Notes under the pieces: model-generated
Told to the model about the DNA's origin: nothing
Databases searched by the model: none
Seen by the model: only the letters and a program-made list of their open reading frames with translations
Part shown: positions 18,794-27,821 of the stretch, one piece after another
Layout: each line of letters opens with the position of its first letter
Position numbering within the stretch: the stretch's first letter is position 1
NCBI GenBank assembly: GCA_030442055.1
Contig: JAUJEB010000006.1
Location: forward strand, 603,903-667,902
From: Agaribacillus aureus
GTDB lineage: Bacteria > Bacteroidota > Bacteroidia > Cytophagales > Cyclobacteriaceae
Reading direction: 5' to 3'
DNA length: 64,000 bases
Program-made: the position numbers and the translations under genes

Positions 18794-19204
18794 ATGGAAT
18801 CAACCAATTACTTTAACACATTTATTGAAATAGCTGAAGATTGTCCTGCCAAAGCCGGAGAAATTCCACCGGTCAAAGGAGACAAAAAGTCAATTGCCAA
18901 CCTTCAATATGACATGTTGTTTGACAATCCTTACAAATTTACTTCTGATGACATTTTATATACCGTATTTGCCATGCGAAAAGAAATACCGGAGCGTGAA
19001 CTGGAAGTACAAAGGCAGGTATTCTTTTCCAAAGGACAACCTTGTTTTCGTTCTTCACCGCTGACCAAAAGATACGGCTGGGGAATACACAGCAACGAGG
19101 AAGGCAAAGTGGCGATGTATGGTGTGGGAACGGAAGCATACAGGAAATTTGTCTCCGACGGATCCATCAAAAAGACCAAAGCCATGCGTTCCAAAAGGGC
19201 TTAG
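18794..19204 (+). CDS. DUF6157 family protein
   Basis: A 136-residue cytoplasmic protein recognised as DUF6157 from STNYFNTFIEIAEDCPAK, the REL.VQRQVFFSKGQPCFRSSPLTKRYGWGIH-type core (conserved Cys at residue 80) and a charged C-terminus. Function is unknown. The ATG at 18794 follows an A-rich leader. The next gene starts 61 bases downstream on the same strand. The preceding 18565-18793 stretch holds no gene. Confidence 0.85.
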   Translation: MESTNYFNTFIEIAEDCPAKAGEIPPVKGDKKSIANLQYDMLFDNPYKFTSDDILYTVFAMRKEIPERELEVQRQVFFSKGQPCFRSSPLTKRYGWGIHSNEEGKVAMYGVGTEAYRKFVSDGSIKKTKAMRSKRA

Positions 19205-19265
19205 ATAATAACCTGAGAAGCCTTTGCTGAATGTAAGGCTTTTAGGGGTGAGCATTACAAAAACC

Positions 19266-20045
19266 ATGAAGAGAAGATACCTCGCATATTTAGCTTTAGT
19301 TTTTTGTTGGGTTCTTCAGGGCTGCCAATTCTCTAAAAGCGATGTTAGCACATTGGATAAGGTGCTTAAGCGCGGGATCCTCCGGGTTGGGACAACCGGT
19401 GACTATCCTCCGTTTACCTATTTAAACGATCAGTTAGCTTATGAAGGCATCGATATTGAGCTGGCACACAATCTGGCCGCTACGCTTGATGCAGAAATAC
19501 AATTTGTGCCAACTACCTGGGCCACGCTCCTGGAGGATTTGCAAGATGATAAGTTTGATATCGCGATGGGAGGAATTTCAAAAAAACTGGTCCGGCAGCA
19601 GGTGGGATTGTTTTCGGTGGGCTATCATTTGGGTGGAAAAACGCCCATTGCAAAATGTGAAGACACCATCAGGTATAATAGTTTAGAAAAAATTGATCAG
19701 GTGGGCGTTAGAATTATTGTGAATTTTGGCGGTACAAATCAGGATTTTATCAAAAAGAACATCAAAAAGGCAACGGTGCAAATTCATGATGATAATACCA
19801 CCATTTTTCAGCAATTAGCAAATGGCAAAGCAGATGTGATGATTACTGATGTTGCTGAGGTACTGTTCCAAAGTAAAAAAAATCCGAAACTTTGCGCCGC
19901 CATGCCTGGCGAATTATTGGACAAATTCCAAATGGGATACCTGATGCCCCGGGATTTGATATGGAAGGCATATGTAGACGAGTGGATAGCACATCAAATG
20001 TTGGAAAATAAAATTGAAAAAATTTTTTCAGCCCATTTGGATTAA
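19266..20045 (+). CDS. PheC-like (cyclohexadienyl dehydratase-type) periplasmic-binding-fold lipoprotein
   Basis: A 259-residue protein of the SBP_bac_3 fold. From ATG 19266 the leader ends in a lipobox (LQGC, Cys about 20). The rest resembles cyclohexadienyl dehydratase more than amino-acid-binding proteins: RVGTTGDYPPFTY, FDIAMGGIS, GVRIIVNFGGTN, HDDNTTIF, and ADVMITDVAEV, which keeps the acidic residue at the position expected in PheC. In Pseudomonas PheC turns prephenate or arogenate into phenylpyruvate or phenylalanine in the periplasm. Here a lipid-anchored form without a permease nearby suggests an enzyme or sensor rather than a transporter part. An upstream codon at 19224 would destroy the leader. 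Confidence 0.75.
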   Translation: MKRRYLAYLALVFCWVLQGCQFSKSDVSTLDKVLKRGILRVGTTGDYPPFTYLNDQLAYEGIDIELAHNLAATLDAEIQFVPTTWATLLEDLQDDKFDIAMGGISKKLVRQQVGLFSVGYHLGGKTPIAKCEDTIRYNSLEKIDQVGVRIIVNFGGTNQDFIKKNIKKATVQIHDDNTTIFQQLANGKADVMITDVAEVLFQSKKNPKLCAAMPGELLDKFQMGYLMPRDLIWKAYVDEWIAHQMLENKIEKIFSAHLD

Positions 20046-20178
20046 TAAGATCACCTGTTGTTTTTGGAAGTAAAAGGCAGGACATGCCTATCATCGTTCC
20101 TATGTTAGCATAACCAATCACCTATCTGACATTCACAGCCACATGATTCCGAATACGGGATCATTCTTCCGTTCGTGT

Positions 20179-20237
20179 AAAGTAAATTTGATATGATGTA
20201 AAAAATATTTTACTTTGTGTCTGTTATATTTTACTTT
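20179..20237 (+). promoter_or_regulatory. Promoter with three TTTACTTT copies
   Basis: TTTG at 20187-20190, 19 bases, TTACTTTG at 20210-20217 form a near-consensus promoter. AAAGTAAA (20179-20186) is the inverse of TTTACTTT at 20209-20216, and a third copy lies at 20230-20237. The copies flank both promoter elements, so they are good candidates for the operator of the XRE regulator encoded downstream. Confidence 0.5.
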
Positions 20238-20260
20238 CAAAAGTTACAGATAGGAAAACA

Positions 20261-20710
20261 ATGTCTATTCAAGAAAAACGACCAATTGTATCCATTATTA
20301 GCAGTTTGCTGATCTTTGGAATATACTATGCGATTGCATTCAACATTTATCAAGAGCGCGTTTCCACTATCGCGGAAGAACTAGAGTTTTGGGGGGCCAT
20401 CGTTTTAATCCTGGTACCTGTGCTCATGGTGTCCAAGATTGTCCTGTACGTTTTATTCAGCATTTTTAACACGATAATCACCGGTGAAAAAGAAGAGAAT
20501 TTCCTGAAAGACGAATTTGGGCGGTTGATTGAGTCAAAAGCTACCAAGAACGCTTATTGTGTTTTTATGATAGGTTTTTTGTTGTCGATGGGATCGCTTG
20601 TCATGGGTATGTCTCCGCTGGTAATGTTTAGTATAATAATGTTATCTCTAATGGTATCGGGAATGGTACAGGATTTTTCGGAGTTTTATTACTTGCGCAA
20701 AGGAGTTTAA
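20261..20710 (+). CDS. Four-helix membrane protein paired with an XRE regulator
   Basis: A 149-residue integral membrane protein with hydrophobic helices near residues 11-29, 43-68, 98-115 and 119-137 and no leader cleavage site. No catalytic motif is seen. It is followed one base after its stop codon by a small helix-turn-helix gene, an arrangement known from many bacterial pairs in which the membrane protein is thought to modulate or be controlled by the regulator. A promoter with repeated TTTACTTT lies just upstream. Function unknown. Confidence 0.75.
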   Translation: MSIQEKRPIVSIISSLLIFGIYYAIAFNIYQERVSTIAEELEFWGAIVLILVPVLMVSKIVLYVLFSIFNTIITGEKEENFLKDEFGRLIESKATKNAYCVFMIGFLLSMGSLVMGMSPLVMFSIIMLSLMVSGMVQDFSEFYYLRKGV

Positions 20711-20711
20711 G

Positions 20712-20939
20712 ATGAGTGGGTCTTCAGTAAGTAACAATATTCGAAAACTAAGATTTCATCACAACGAAATGACCCAAAAAGATTTGGCGGATAAAGTTGG
20801 TGTTACCAGGCAAACGATAGTGGCGATTGAAAAAGGCAAATACTCCCCGTCGCTGGAATTGGCATTTCGTATTGCTCACACTTTCGATAAACCGCTTGAG
20901 GAGGTATTCTCTTACCAGCCTCAAAACAACGGTAAATAA
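20712..20939 (+). CDS. XRE-family helix-turn-helix regulator
   Basis: A 75-residue DNA-binding protein made almost only of a Cro/CI-type HTH: NIRKLRFHHNEMTQKDLADK, VGVTRQTIVAIEKGKYSPS, then LAFRIAHTFDKPLEEVF. It belongs to the short YozG-like group. It is co-transcribed with the membrane protein upstream (one base apart) and probably binds the TTTACTTT repeats in front of that gene. Confidence 0.9.
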   Translation: MSGSSVSNNIRKLRFHHNEMTQKDLADKVGVTRQTIVAIEKGKYSPSLELAFRIAHTFDKPLEEVFSYQPQNNGK

Positions 20940-20980
20940 AATTAATAGATGCTTCAGGAATATTCTAAAAACTACAAGTT

Positions 20981-21199
20981 GTGGACGTGCTAATATTTAA
21001 AACAAACATCAGAACGAAGAAAAAAATTAAAATGGTTAAACCCGTTTTTAACAATAACCCGGTCATTATCGATTGGTCTATTGATACCAAAGATATAGAC
21101 AACGTATTAAGAATTGAATCCGCAGGCAGTTTAAATGAAAATGATGTGATCAACCTTGTCAGATCGTGCGGGTTCTTTTGTGAAGTTTTAAATGATTAA
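20981..21199 (+). CDS. Small conserved protein (about 70 residues), function unknown
   Basis: Starts with GTG at 20981 (or GTG 20987), since no ATG fits: VLIFKTNIRTKKKIKMVKP is followed by PVIIDWSIDTKDIDNVLRIES and NDVINLVRSCGFFCEVL. I know similar short Bacteroidetes proteins with the IFKTN start, the DxDNVLRIE core and a GFYCE-type end; the fold resembles heavy-metal-associated (ferredoxin-like) domains without the CxxC. Function unknown. Confidence 0.65.
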   Translation: MDVLIFKTNIRTKKKIKMVKPVFNNNPVIIDWSIDTKDIDNVLRIESAGSLNENDVINLVRSCGFFCEVLND

Positions 21200-21211
21200 G
21201 TTAATAATAAT

Positions 21212-21228
21212 AAGAGCCGTGGCCTCTT
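21212..21228. terminator. Weak bidirectional terminator between convergent genes
   Basis: AAGAGCC and GGcCTCTT form a short stem with one bulge and a tight loop. On the minus strand it is followed by a T-rich ATTATTATTAAC tract. It lies between the end of the small plus-strand gene and the end of the minus-strand lyase operon. Confidence 0.4.
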
Positions 21229-21243
21229 TGAAATTATTTACAA

Positions 21244-23211
21244 TCACCTTCGCTGCGTCAAATTAAATGCAAATTTGCCTGACAAACTGGCTTTTTCCTG
21301 CGTCAGCTGAATTCTATATACACCATTTCCCCAAACCCTGCTTAGCCTTGGGTCTGCCGTTTCAATATATTCAATATTCACTTTGAGCCCTGCCGGATAT
21401 GCCATTTCAACCGCATTTTTCACCTCTCCGGGGGTATAAAGGACCAGCTTGTTGCCATTAACTTTTTCAGGTTTTTGGTTTGTCATGAAATTCCATACAG
21501 AAGGCTTAATGGCCTTGGTGAGTCGGTAATCATCAGTCAGAGATACGCTTTCCTTTTTCTTGTTCAACTGAATAGTTCGGTTCCAATACTTGACATGCGC
21601 GGCTTTCGGATAGGCACCAGCAATATCAAGTGAAAAGGTGGAGCGGGAAGGATTATACTTCACGGACCGCGCTTTAAATGCTCTTCCCGGCGCCTGAAGC
21701 TGACCATTGACGGTAGGCAGATTGTGGTATTGCGATTGCATGGTCCATATTTCATAGCGTTGGCTGCTGAATGTTTTTTTTGTATAGGTTTCCACACCCA
21801 CATCGATCAGCAGTGGTTTGCCATCATAGTAAACTATGAAACTCCCGACATCGTTGTGATTGTGACTTTCTTTATTGTGACCACCTTTGGCTGCCACAAA
21901 AAATCCCTTACCCTCTTTTTGGTCAGTGCGGGATACCAGCACCTGAAGATCGGAAAACCAGCTTTCCGGAACAATCGTTTCTTGTGGCTTTGTATTTCCG
22001 ATGGCGGGAAGTGTCTGTAGTGTGGCAAGTTGACGTGCCAGGTTTTGGTTGGTAAGTCTGCTGCCCAATTGCTGCCTTTCCGCAAGCCAGGAAGCAAACC
22101 CCTTCATGCGGTCATCTCCAATTTTACTGCCATACCGGTAAATCAGTGCGGGATCGGGATTTGCCACGGCTGACGCATCGGCGAAATTTACATAATAATC
22201 ATCTTTGATATGTACTTTGTAAATGTATTGCCCGATATTTTTGATTAAAGGTTCATCCCAAACCGCCACCTTGCCACCTGTGGCCATTTCAAGTAGCTCA
22301 AGACAGTCGAAAAGAGAGGCGCCCGCCCTGCCCCAGTAAGACGGTCCCTCATCACATCCCCCATCAGCCGGATAGGGTTGTGTGAAACGGTCGAGTAAGG
22401 TCATGATTTTATATACTGCTGAAGCCCTCCGGCTATGATCCTTTTCCAGAATCAGCACACAGGCAAGCCAGTTGGAACATATCCATGGTGTCCAATTATT
22501 TAAGTCCTGCCCCTGATAGCCCATCCAGTGAAAATCCGTATGCTCCAGGTTTGGCACCAGGATCCTCCGTTCAATTTCCTGTTGTATTCTTCTGGTGACG
22601 ACAGGAGAGATTTCATCAAGTTCCCGGTGCAAGAGATAATAAGCCCATGTTAGCAGCACCCCTGTTTCCGCTGCAAAAAGATCCACATATGCCTTCGATA
22701 TATCCGGGAGGCCTACCTGACCGTACTGATAGTGATGGGCGGGAAAACCCCACCAGCTCTCCTCACATATGGCCCAAATGCCATCAACTATTTGGCCCAT
22801 GAAACGCCCTTTTCTTTCAATGCACTCTGCCATGATGGCCTGGGTAAGCCGTTTTCGTCGCTCATACCATACCTTCTGGAAATTGGTACGGTTGCCATTA
22901 ACAGAAAACTCCATGGTTAAGGTGGCCGAAAGCGGTGGAATCGGCTTGCCAATATTCTTTTCCGCTTCGGCAATGACCTCATTTTTAAACCCCTGAGGTG
23001 TTTGCTGCCAGCTGGCGGCATCCATGGGATAAGGAACCCATTCGGCAGGCTCAATCAACCATCCGGAAATGTCTGGCTGGCTGTATTTTTCTGTCAGAAT
23101 AAGGCCATTATCCTGGGCCTCCGCTAAAAATGTAATCCAGCATAAGCAATTCCAAAAAAGTATTATTTTGAATCCTGTTTTATTAATAACACTGCGATGT
23201 TTTTCTTTCAT
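21244..23211 (-). CDS. Heparinase II/III-type polysaccharide lyase (locus B)
   Basis: Secreted lyase of 655 residues with a signal peptide (cleavage near residue 33). An alpha/alpha-toroid part comes first (conserved WWGFPAHH, GQDLNNWTPWICSNW, DGGCDEGPSYW), then the beta-sandwich heparinase II/III region with ESHNHNDVGSFIVYYDG near residues 446-462 and FSSQRYEIWTMQSQYHNLP. The HNHND histidines and the toroid Tyr/His residues are those expected for beta-elimination of uronic-acid glycans. The exact PL family cannot be fixed by eye. It is the last gene of a three-gene minus-strand operon, 67 bases after the sulfatase. Confidence 0.88.
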   Translation of the reverse strand: MKEKHRSVINKTGFKIILFWNCLCWITFLAEAQDNGLILTEKYSQPDISGWLIEPAEWVPYPMDAASWQQTPQGFKNEVIAEAEKNIGKPIPPLSATLTMEFSVNGNRTNFQKVWYERRKRLTQAIMAECIERKGRFMGQIVDGIWAICEESWWGFPAHHYQYGQVGLPDISKAYVDLFAAETGVLLTWAYYLLHRELDEISPVVTRRIQQEIERRILVPNLEHTDFHWMGYQGQDLNNWTPWICSNWLACVLILEKDHSRRASAVYKIMTLLDRFTQPYPADGGCDEGPSYWGRAGASLFDCLELLEMATGGKVAVWDEPLIKNIGQYIYKVHIKDDYYVNFADASAVANPDPALIYRYGSKIGDDRMKGFASWLAERQQLGSRLTNQNLARQLATLQTLPAIGNTKPQETIVPESWFSDLQVLVSRTDQKEGKGFFVAAKGGHNKESHNHNDVGSFIVYYDGKPLLIDVGVETYTKKTFSSQRYEIWTMQSQYHNLPTVNGQLQAPGRAFKARSVKYNPSRSTFSLDIAGAYPKAAHVKYWNRTIQLNKKKESVSLTDDYRLTKAIKPSVWNFMTNQKPEKVNGNKLVLYTPGEVKNAVEMAYPAGLKVNIEYIETADPRLSRVWGNGVYRIQLTQEKASLSGKFAFNLTQRR

Positions 23212-23278
23212 GGCACTTAAACTTTATCGTTGCGAATTTTAGATCTGATGCGTCATGATCAAAGATATTAACATGATT

Positions 23279-24901
23279 TTAATCATTCCAATGCTCTTTG
23301 ATAATCCGGTCCAAATGAGGATAGTTTTCGTCCTCTTCCCCCAGCTCCTTTCGTTGTCTGGCGAGTTCGGTTTTTAATTTGCTCACCACTGCCGACATTG
23401 CTGGATCATTGTAGATATTGTTTACTTCCTCCGGATCCTGCTCCAGGTCATACAGCTCCCAGGCAACCGGCGTAGGTAACACTTTATTGGAATGTTCTTC
23501 GTCATTCCAATACATGCTTAGACTTCCTTCCTTCTCAAGGTTATGATACCTGCCGTAGAAGAAAATGAGTTTGTATTTCTTTGTTCGGATACCGAAGTGG
23601 GCGGGAATGTCATGATGTACCATGTGCATCCAGTATCGGTAGTAAGTGGCATTCCGCCAGTTTTCGGGTTCTTTGCCTTTCAAAATTTCCTGCATGCTCT
23701 TTCCTTGCATATATGCAGGAGCTTTACCACCTGCCAATTCCAAAAGTGTCGGCGCAAAATCGGTGTTATTGACAAGCAAATCGGATTGTGTATCTGGCCT
23801 GATCAATTCGGGATACCGAATGATCAGTGGCATGCGCATGGATTCTTCATACATCCACCTTTTATCTTCAAAATCGTGCTCTCCCAGCATCATCCCCTGA
23901 TCTGACGTATAGACAATAATAGTATTCTCCCACAAGCCCTGCTGTTTAAGAAATTGAAAAAAACGCCCTAAATTATCATCTACACCCTTAACACAGCGCA
24001 AGTAACGCTTTAAGTATTCCTGGTATGCGGCACTCGTGGTCTGATCCCCGGAAAGTGTGGTGTCTACGCGAAATATATCCGCATAGCTACGGTTTGCGTG
24101 CCTTGTGGAAATGGAAGATCCGATTATACTTAAGAGACTGTCATTCTTTCCCCTTGTTGCTTCCGATCCCCAGTTGGGTTGTGAATACATATTGGCAGGT
24201 TCGGGGATTTTCGTATCATGGAGGTAGTTGGCATATTTCGGATCAAACTGGAACATATCATGTGGTGCCTTAAAATGATACATAAGAAAAAACGGATCGT
24301 TATTGTTTTTTCGTTGCTTTAACCAATCCATGGCCTGATCGGTTACTACTGTGGAAGAATGACCTTGATATTTAACAATATTATCCGGCCATTCACCCTG
24401 GCCCATTTCCCGGAATTCAGGATCAAAGTATTTCCCCTGTACCGGCAGCACTTTATAATAATCGAAAGCGCTGGGCTCTACACCCAGGTGCCACTTCCCA
24501 ATCATAGCTGTTTCGTAACCCAATTTTTTCATTTCTTGCGGCAGGAACTGCCTGGTGGAGTCAAATTTACTCCACAGATCCAATACACCGTTGCGCTGGC
24601 TGTATTGTCCGGTTAAAATCGTGGCTCTGCTGGGAGTACAAATGGAATTGGTAACAAAGCAATTGGTGAATAACATTCCCTCCCGGGCCAGCTGATCAAT
24701 ATTAGGTGTGGGGTTCAGGGCCGATAGACGGCTTTTGTAAACACCGGTAGCATGAGCGGCATGGTCGTCGGTCATGATGAAAATAATATTTGGCTTGGCC
24801 GATGGATCCTTTTGGTTTTTACAAGAGATGAGGTTTATGGCCGGTAGTAATACCAGTAGTAACAGGCCGATTTTATTTTTATTGGTTTTTCTCTGATTCA
24901 T
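23279..24901 (-). CDS. Formylglycine-dependent sulfatase, lipoprotein (locus B)
   Basis: S1 sulfatase of about 540 residues. Starting at the ATG ending at 24901 gives a lipoprotein leader (LISC); the frame is open to 24946. Metal-site start TDDHAAHATG; the active-site CTPSRATILTG has Cys88, to be modified to formylglycine; then KWHLG, YTSDQG and RYPELIRP. The pattern is close to the S1_11-like group that includes N-acetylglucosamine-6-sulfatases, but the exact position attacked is not certain. It lies between the beta-helix protein and the heparinase-type lyase on one strand, so desulfation and lyase cleavage of the same glycan are likely linked. Confidence 0.92.
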   Translation of the reverse strand: MNQRKTNKNKIGLLLLVLLPAINLISCKNQKDPSAKPNIIFIMTDDHAAHATGVYKSRLSALNPTPNIDQLAREGMLFTNCFVTNSICTPSRATILTGQYSQRNGVLDLWSKFDSTRQFLPQEMKKLGYETAMIGKWHLGVEPSAFDYYKVLPVQGKYFDPEFREMGQGEWPDNIVKYQGHSSTVVTDQAMDWLKQRKNNNDPFFLMYHFKAPHDMFQFDPKYANYLHDTKIPEPANMYSQPNWGSEATRGKNDSLLSIIGSSISTRHANRSYADIFRVDTTLSGDQTTSAAYQEYLKRYLRCVKGVDDNLGRFFQFLKQQGLWENTIIVYTSDQGMMLGEHDFEDKRWMYEESMRMPLIIRYPELIRPDTQSDLLVNNTDFAPTLLELAGGKAPAYMQGKSMQEILKGKEPENWRNATYYRYWMHMVHHDIPAHFGIRTKKYKLIFFYGRYHNLEKEGSLSMYWNDEEHSNKVLPTPVAWELYDLEQDPEEVNNIYNDPAMSAVVSKLKTELARQRKELGEEDENYPHLDRIIKEHWND

Positions 24902-25094
24902 GAGTTGATAGGTGGTTAAAAAGTTATTTGTCTTATTCAGTGACATATTTTTGCTGAAATGATCTAAAGACGTTGGCTGATGTGCCCAGGGCCATCTCGC
25001 AATCCGGCTGAATGCCGAAGTACCACAGCCTGAATTTGCTGTGATATCTATAATCTTTTAAATATTTGATAAGCATATTCGTTTCCAAAAGGAA

Positions 25095-27530
25095 TTACTT
25101 TACCATGTGAGGATTAGGGTTAAATTTTTCAATCAATCCAATATCATCGCAATAAACATTTCCAGATCCTGTGCCTGTTTTGTTTACACCAATAAAGATC
25201 GTGTCTACATCATTGGTAACAGTAAAATCCAAATCGATAAATTCCCATTTGGTGGTGTTTATGGATTTGGATATTTTTTTTTCATTGGAAAAGTATACCG
25301 CTATCTCGGCTGGTTGATCAATGGCAGAAACTTTTAGCCAACCTGATAAGGTATAGTTACCGCTGGTTTTCAGACCACTTATTAATTGCCTGACCCCATC
25401 GCCGCCATTTTCAAGTACCAGCGCTTGTTGCTGCATACGGGTATTGGCATTTTCTATTCCCCAGGAGTTTTCATTGATGATTTCCACTTCGTCAGTGTGA
25501 ACTTTTTCCCAGTGTTTTAAGCCGTTTTCAAAACTTCCGTTTTTGACCAGATTTATATAATCCGTGGTAAACGTTTCGAACTGAACCGTCGGCATATGAT
25601 CAAAATCATGACCTGCCTTCCAGGGTTTTTCCCCGTATTCATACGCGCCACAATCCGGCAAATTGTTTTTGTGATCCCCGGTGATAGATGCCAGTGGCAA
25701 GGCGCTGTCAATGGCCGGTGAATTGGCAGTTAGCTGAAAATTTTCCTTTTCAGGATCCTGTAACCTGGGATTAACTTTCTCATGGATATTATGACTGCTT
25801 ACGACTCCATTGGCCACCCGGTAGAATCCGGTAAAGATGTTGTTGATAATATGGTCTCCATACATATCTTCCTTGAAATTCCGGCCCCAATAACCCAATC
25901 CCCAGGAATTATAGCAAGTGTTATTATATACCCGGTTGAAATTGCCGGGTGTATTTAGCCGAATCGCATCGTAAGCTTCAATACTTAGAAAGGAGGGTGG
26001 TGGTTCAGACAGTATATATTCCCACCCGCAGTTCCAGACAACATTATGATGGATCGTATAGTTACTGGTACTATTGTCTAGATAAATGCCAATGCCATAG
26101 ACATCATGCACCCGGTTGTGATTGATTACTGTATTAGCGCCGTCATTATTGGCCACGTAAAACCCTCCCACATCATGCCTTATTAATCCAGCGTCAAATA
26201 CATGGTTATGCGAAAATCGCATGTTTTTACCGCCGGGGCCTATACAACCGCCTCCTGAACCTGAAACGGTGTTATGACTGACCAGGTGTCCCCACCCATC
26301 GGTGCTGAGTAATTGATCCCATGTTCCGGTATAGTTCCCGTCATGAATATAATTGTTAACAATACGATGACGCTTCCCGTCGATCTGCATAATACCTTTT
26401 GCGCAAAATGCGAATTCACCGCTGTTCACCTCATTGGCTGTGCCATTGACAAAAATTCCGGGATCGACGTGATATGCGTTGACTTTTCTGATAATGCATC
26501 GACTGGTTAAACTGTCCGATGTTATGCCAGCCCCAAAAATTTCTAAACCACTTATAACGATATTGGACCTGCCTGAAAGGTCGATCGCGTAATCCCGCAC
26601 TTTAATTTCAACGAGCCGGTCGACCGGATTACTGCCATTTTCAAAGTTGAGAAATAACGCTGTGTCCGATTCACTATAAAACCATTCTCTGTCGGCATCC
26701 ATCAAATCAAAATTACCGGCCAGATAAAACCTGTTATCTTTTCTTGGTGCATAATTTTTATCCCATCCCGAAGCTCCGCTATAATAGCGTTGTCGCCTTT
26801 CAGGTGCCTGAAAAGAAAGAATTCCCTTGGAGGGGTCGTAACCGGTAATCGTCATGATCTGCAATGCCCATTCTTTCCCAAAAAAACCATATAACCTGGC
26901 GCCCTTTAGGTTGGCCCCTGCCGGCAAATCCGGATGAGTAACAGATTGATAGGTTCCATCAGCTACTGAGGCGAATGAGGGTCTCAGAAGATCGCCGGAA
27001 TTATTTGGCCAGCGGGCCTCAGGAGCAAGGGCTCCGTCGATAAACACCATAGGCTTGTTTGAAAGCTTTTTAAGGGAAGTCTTGTAAATGGTCCCTGAAA
27101 ACCTCATCCATGGTTGATCGGGTTTATCGCAACCACTGATAACTACTTTTTCGTTGCCGTAATTAGTAAATACTATCTGGTGAATTGAATCACCTGAGTG
27201 GGCTGGTTTGATTGTCTCGCGATAAACGCCTTTGCGGATGAAACAGGTATCACCGGCTGTCAGTATTTCGGTAGCTTTGCCGATGGTAAGCAATGGTCCA
27301 TCCGTTTTTGTGGCATTTGGGCTCTGGAGTTTTCCGGACCAATCATCTCTCCCGTCCTTTGCCACGTAGTATACGTTATTTTTTGTTTCTAAACCTGGTT
27401 TTGAACACTGGATAAAAAAAAGCAGGAAACTCATTGTAAACAAAAACAGTGTCCATTGTCTTAAGGGCAATAAGTGTGGACTTCCAGTTAAAAAAAACAA
27501 ACCAGACCTGAGAAACATTATTCTTGTCAT
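25095..27530 (-). CDS. Right-handed beta-helix (PL-like) lipoprotein with C-terminal carbohydrate-binding module (locus B)
   Basis: An 811-residue protein with a lipobox near residue 42 (FIQC; a shorter start at Met33 is possible). Residues about 50-620 show the beta-helix pattern: YYVAKDGRDDWSGK at the start, GPLLTIGKATEIL, then strings of N/H-rich turns such as HRIVNNYIHDGNY, HLVSHNTVSGSGGG, TVINHNRVHDVYG and YTIHHNVVWNCGW, ending in NSPAIDSALP and GAYEYG. The last 170 residues (NLVKNGSFENGLKHWEKV...) look like a CBM4/9-type jelly roll. The fold fits alginate/chondroitinase-B-like lyases or epimerases; the enzyme class is inferred from the neighbours. It is the first gene of the minus-strand operon. 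Confidence 0.8.
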   Translation of the reverse strand: MTRIMFLRSGLFFLTGSPHLLPLRQWTLFLFTMSFLLFFIQCSKPGLETKNNVYYVAKDGRDDWSGKLQSPNATKTDGPLLTIGKATEILTAGDTCFIRKGVYRETIKPAHSGDSIHQIVFTNYGNEKVVISGCDKPDQPWMRFSGTIYKTSLKKLSNKPMVFIDGALAPEARWPNNSGDLLRPSFASVADGTYQSVTHPDLPAGANLKGARLYGFFGKEWALQIMTITGYDPSKGILSFQAPERRQRYYSGASGWDKNYAPRKDNRFYLAGNFDLMDADREWFYSESDTALFLNFENGSNPVDRLVEIKVRDYAIDLSGRSNIVISGLEIFGAGITSDSLTSRCIIRKVNAYHVDPGIFVNGTANEVNSGEFAFCAKGIMQIDGKRHRIVNNYIHDGNYTGTWDQLLSTDGWGHLVSHNTVSGSGGGCIGPGGKNMRFSHNHVFDAGLIRHDVGGFYVANNDGANTVINHNRVHDVYGIGIYLDNSTSNYTIHHNVVWNCGWEYILSEPPPSFLSIEAYDAIRLNTPGNFNRVYNNTCYNSWGLGYWGRNFKEDMYGDHIINNIFTGFYRVANGVVSSHNIHEKVNPRLQDPEKENFQLTANSPAIDSALPLASITGDHKNNLPDCGAYEYGEKPWKAGHDFDHMPTVQFETFTTDYINLVKNGSFENGLKHWEKVHTDEVEIINENSWGIENANTRMQQQALVLENGGDGVRQLISGLKTSGNYTLSGWLKVSAIDQPAEIAVYFSNEKKISKSINTTKWEFIDLDFTVTNDVDTIFIGVNKTGTGSGNVYCDDIGLIEKFNPNPHMVK

Positions 27531-27780
27531 TGCCTATAACTTATTTGATAAAAATTTATGACGGGAGATATCTAAAACACCCTTACCATACCTCGATAAA
27601 AAACCTATTGATTTATATCCTTTTGCGGTCAAAATCCCCCATTAACCCAACATATTGATGGGATATTTTTTACATAATGCGAAAAAAATGGCCCCGTTTA
27701 TATTGTTTTATACGCATAAGTAAGTGATGATTTCAAAACGGTGATTATTCCGATAGGCCTGTGGTTGGAGATCTTGCTTG

Positions 27781-27812
27781 TTTGTGTTAATAAAATATTA
27801 ATTCTATCTTTA
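27781..27812 (+). promoter_or_regulatory. Promoter of the locus C sigma-factor gene
   Basis: TTTG at 27781-27784, 20 bases, TATCTTTA at 27805-27812 (consensus TAnnTTTG with the last base changed). Transcription would start about 27819, three bases before the ATG, so the mRNA may be leaderless. The 290-base gap also serves the divergent locus B operon, whose own promoter I could not identify. Confidence 0.55.
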
Positions 27813-27821
27813 AAATTGTGA

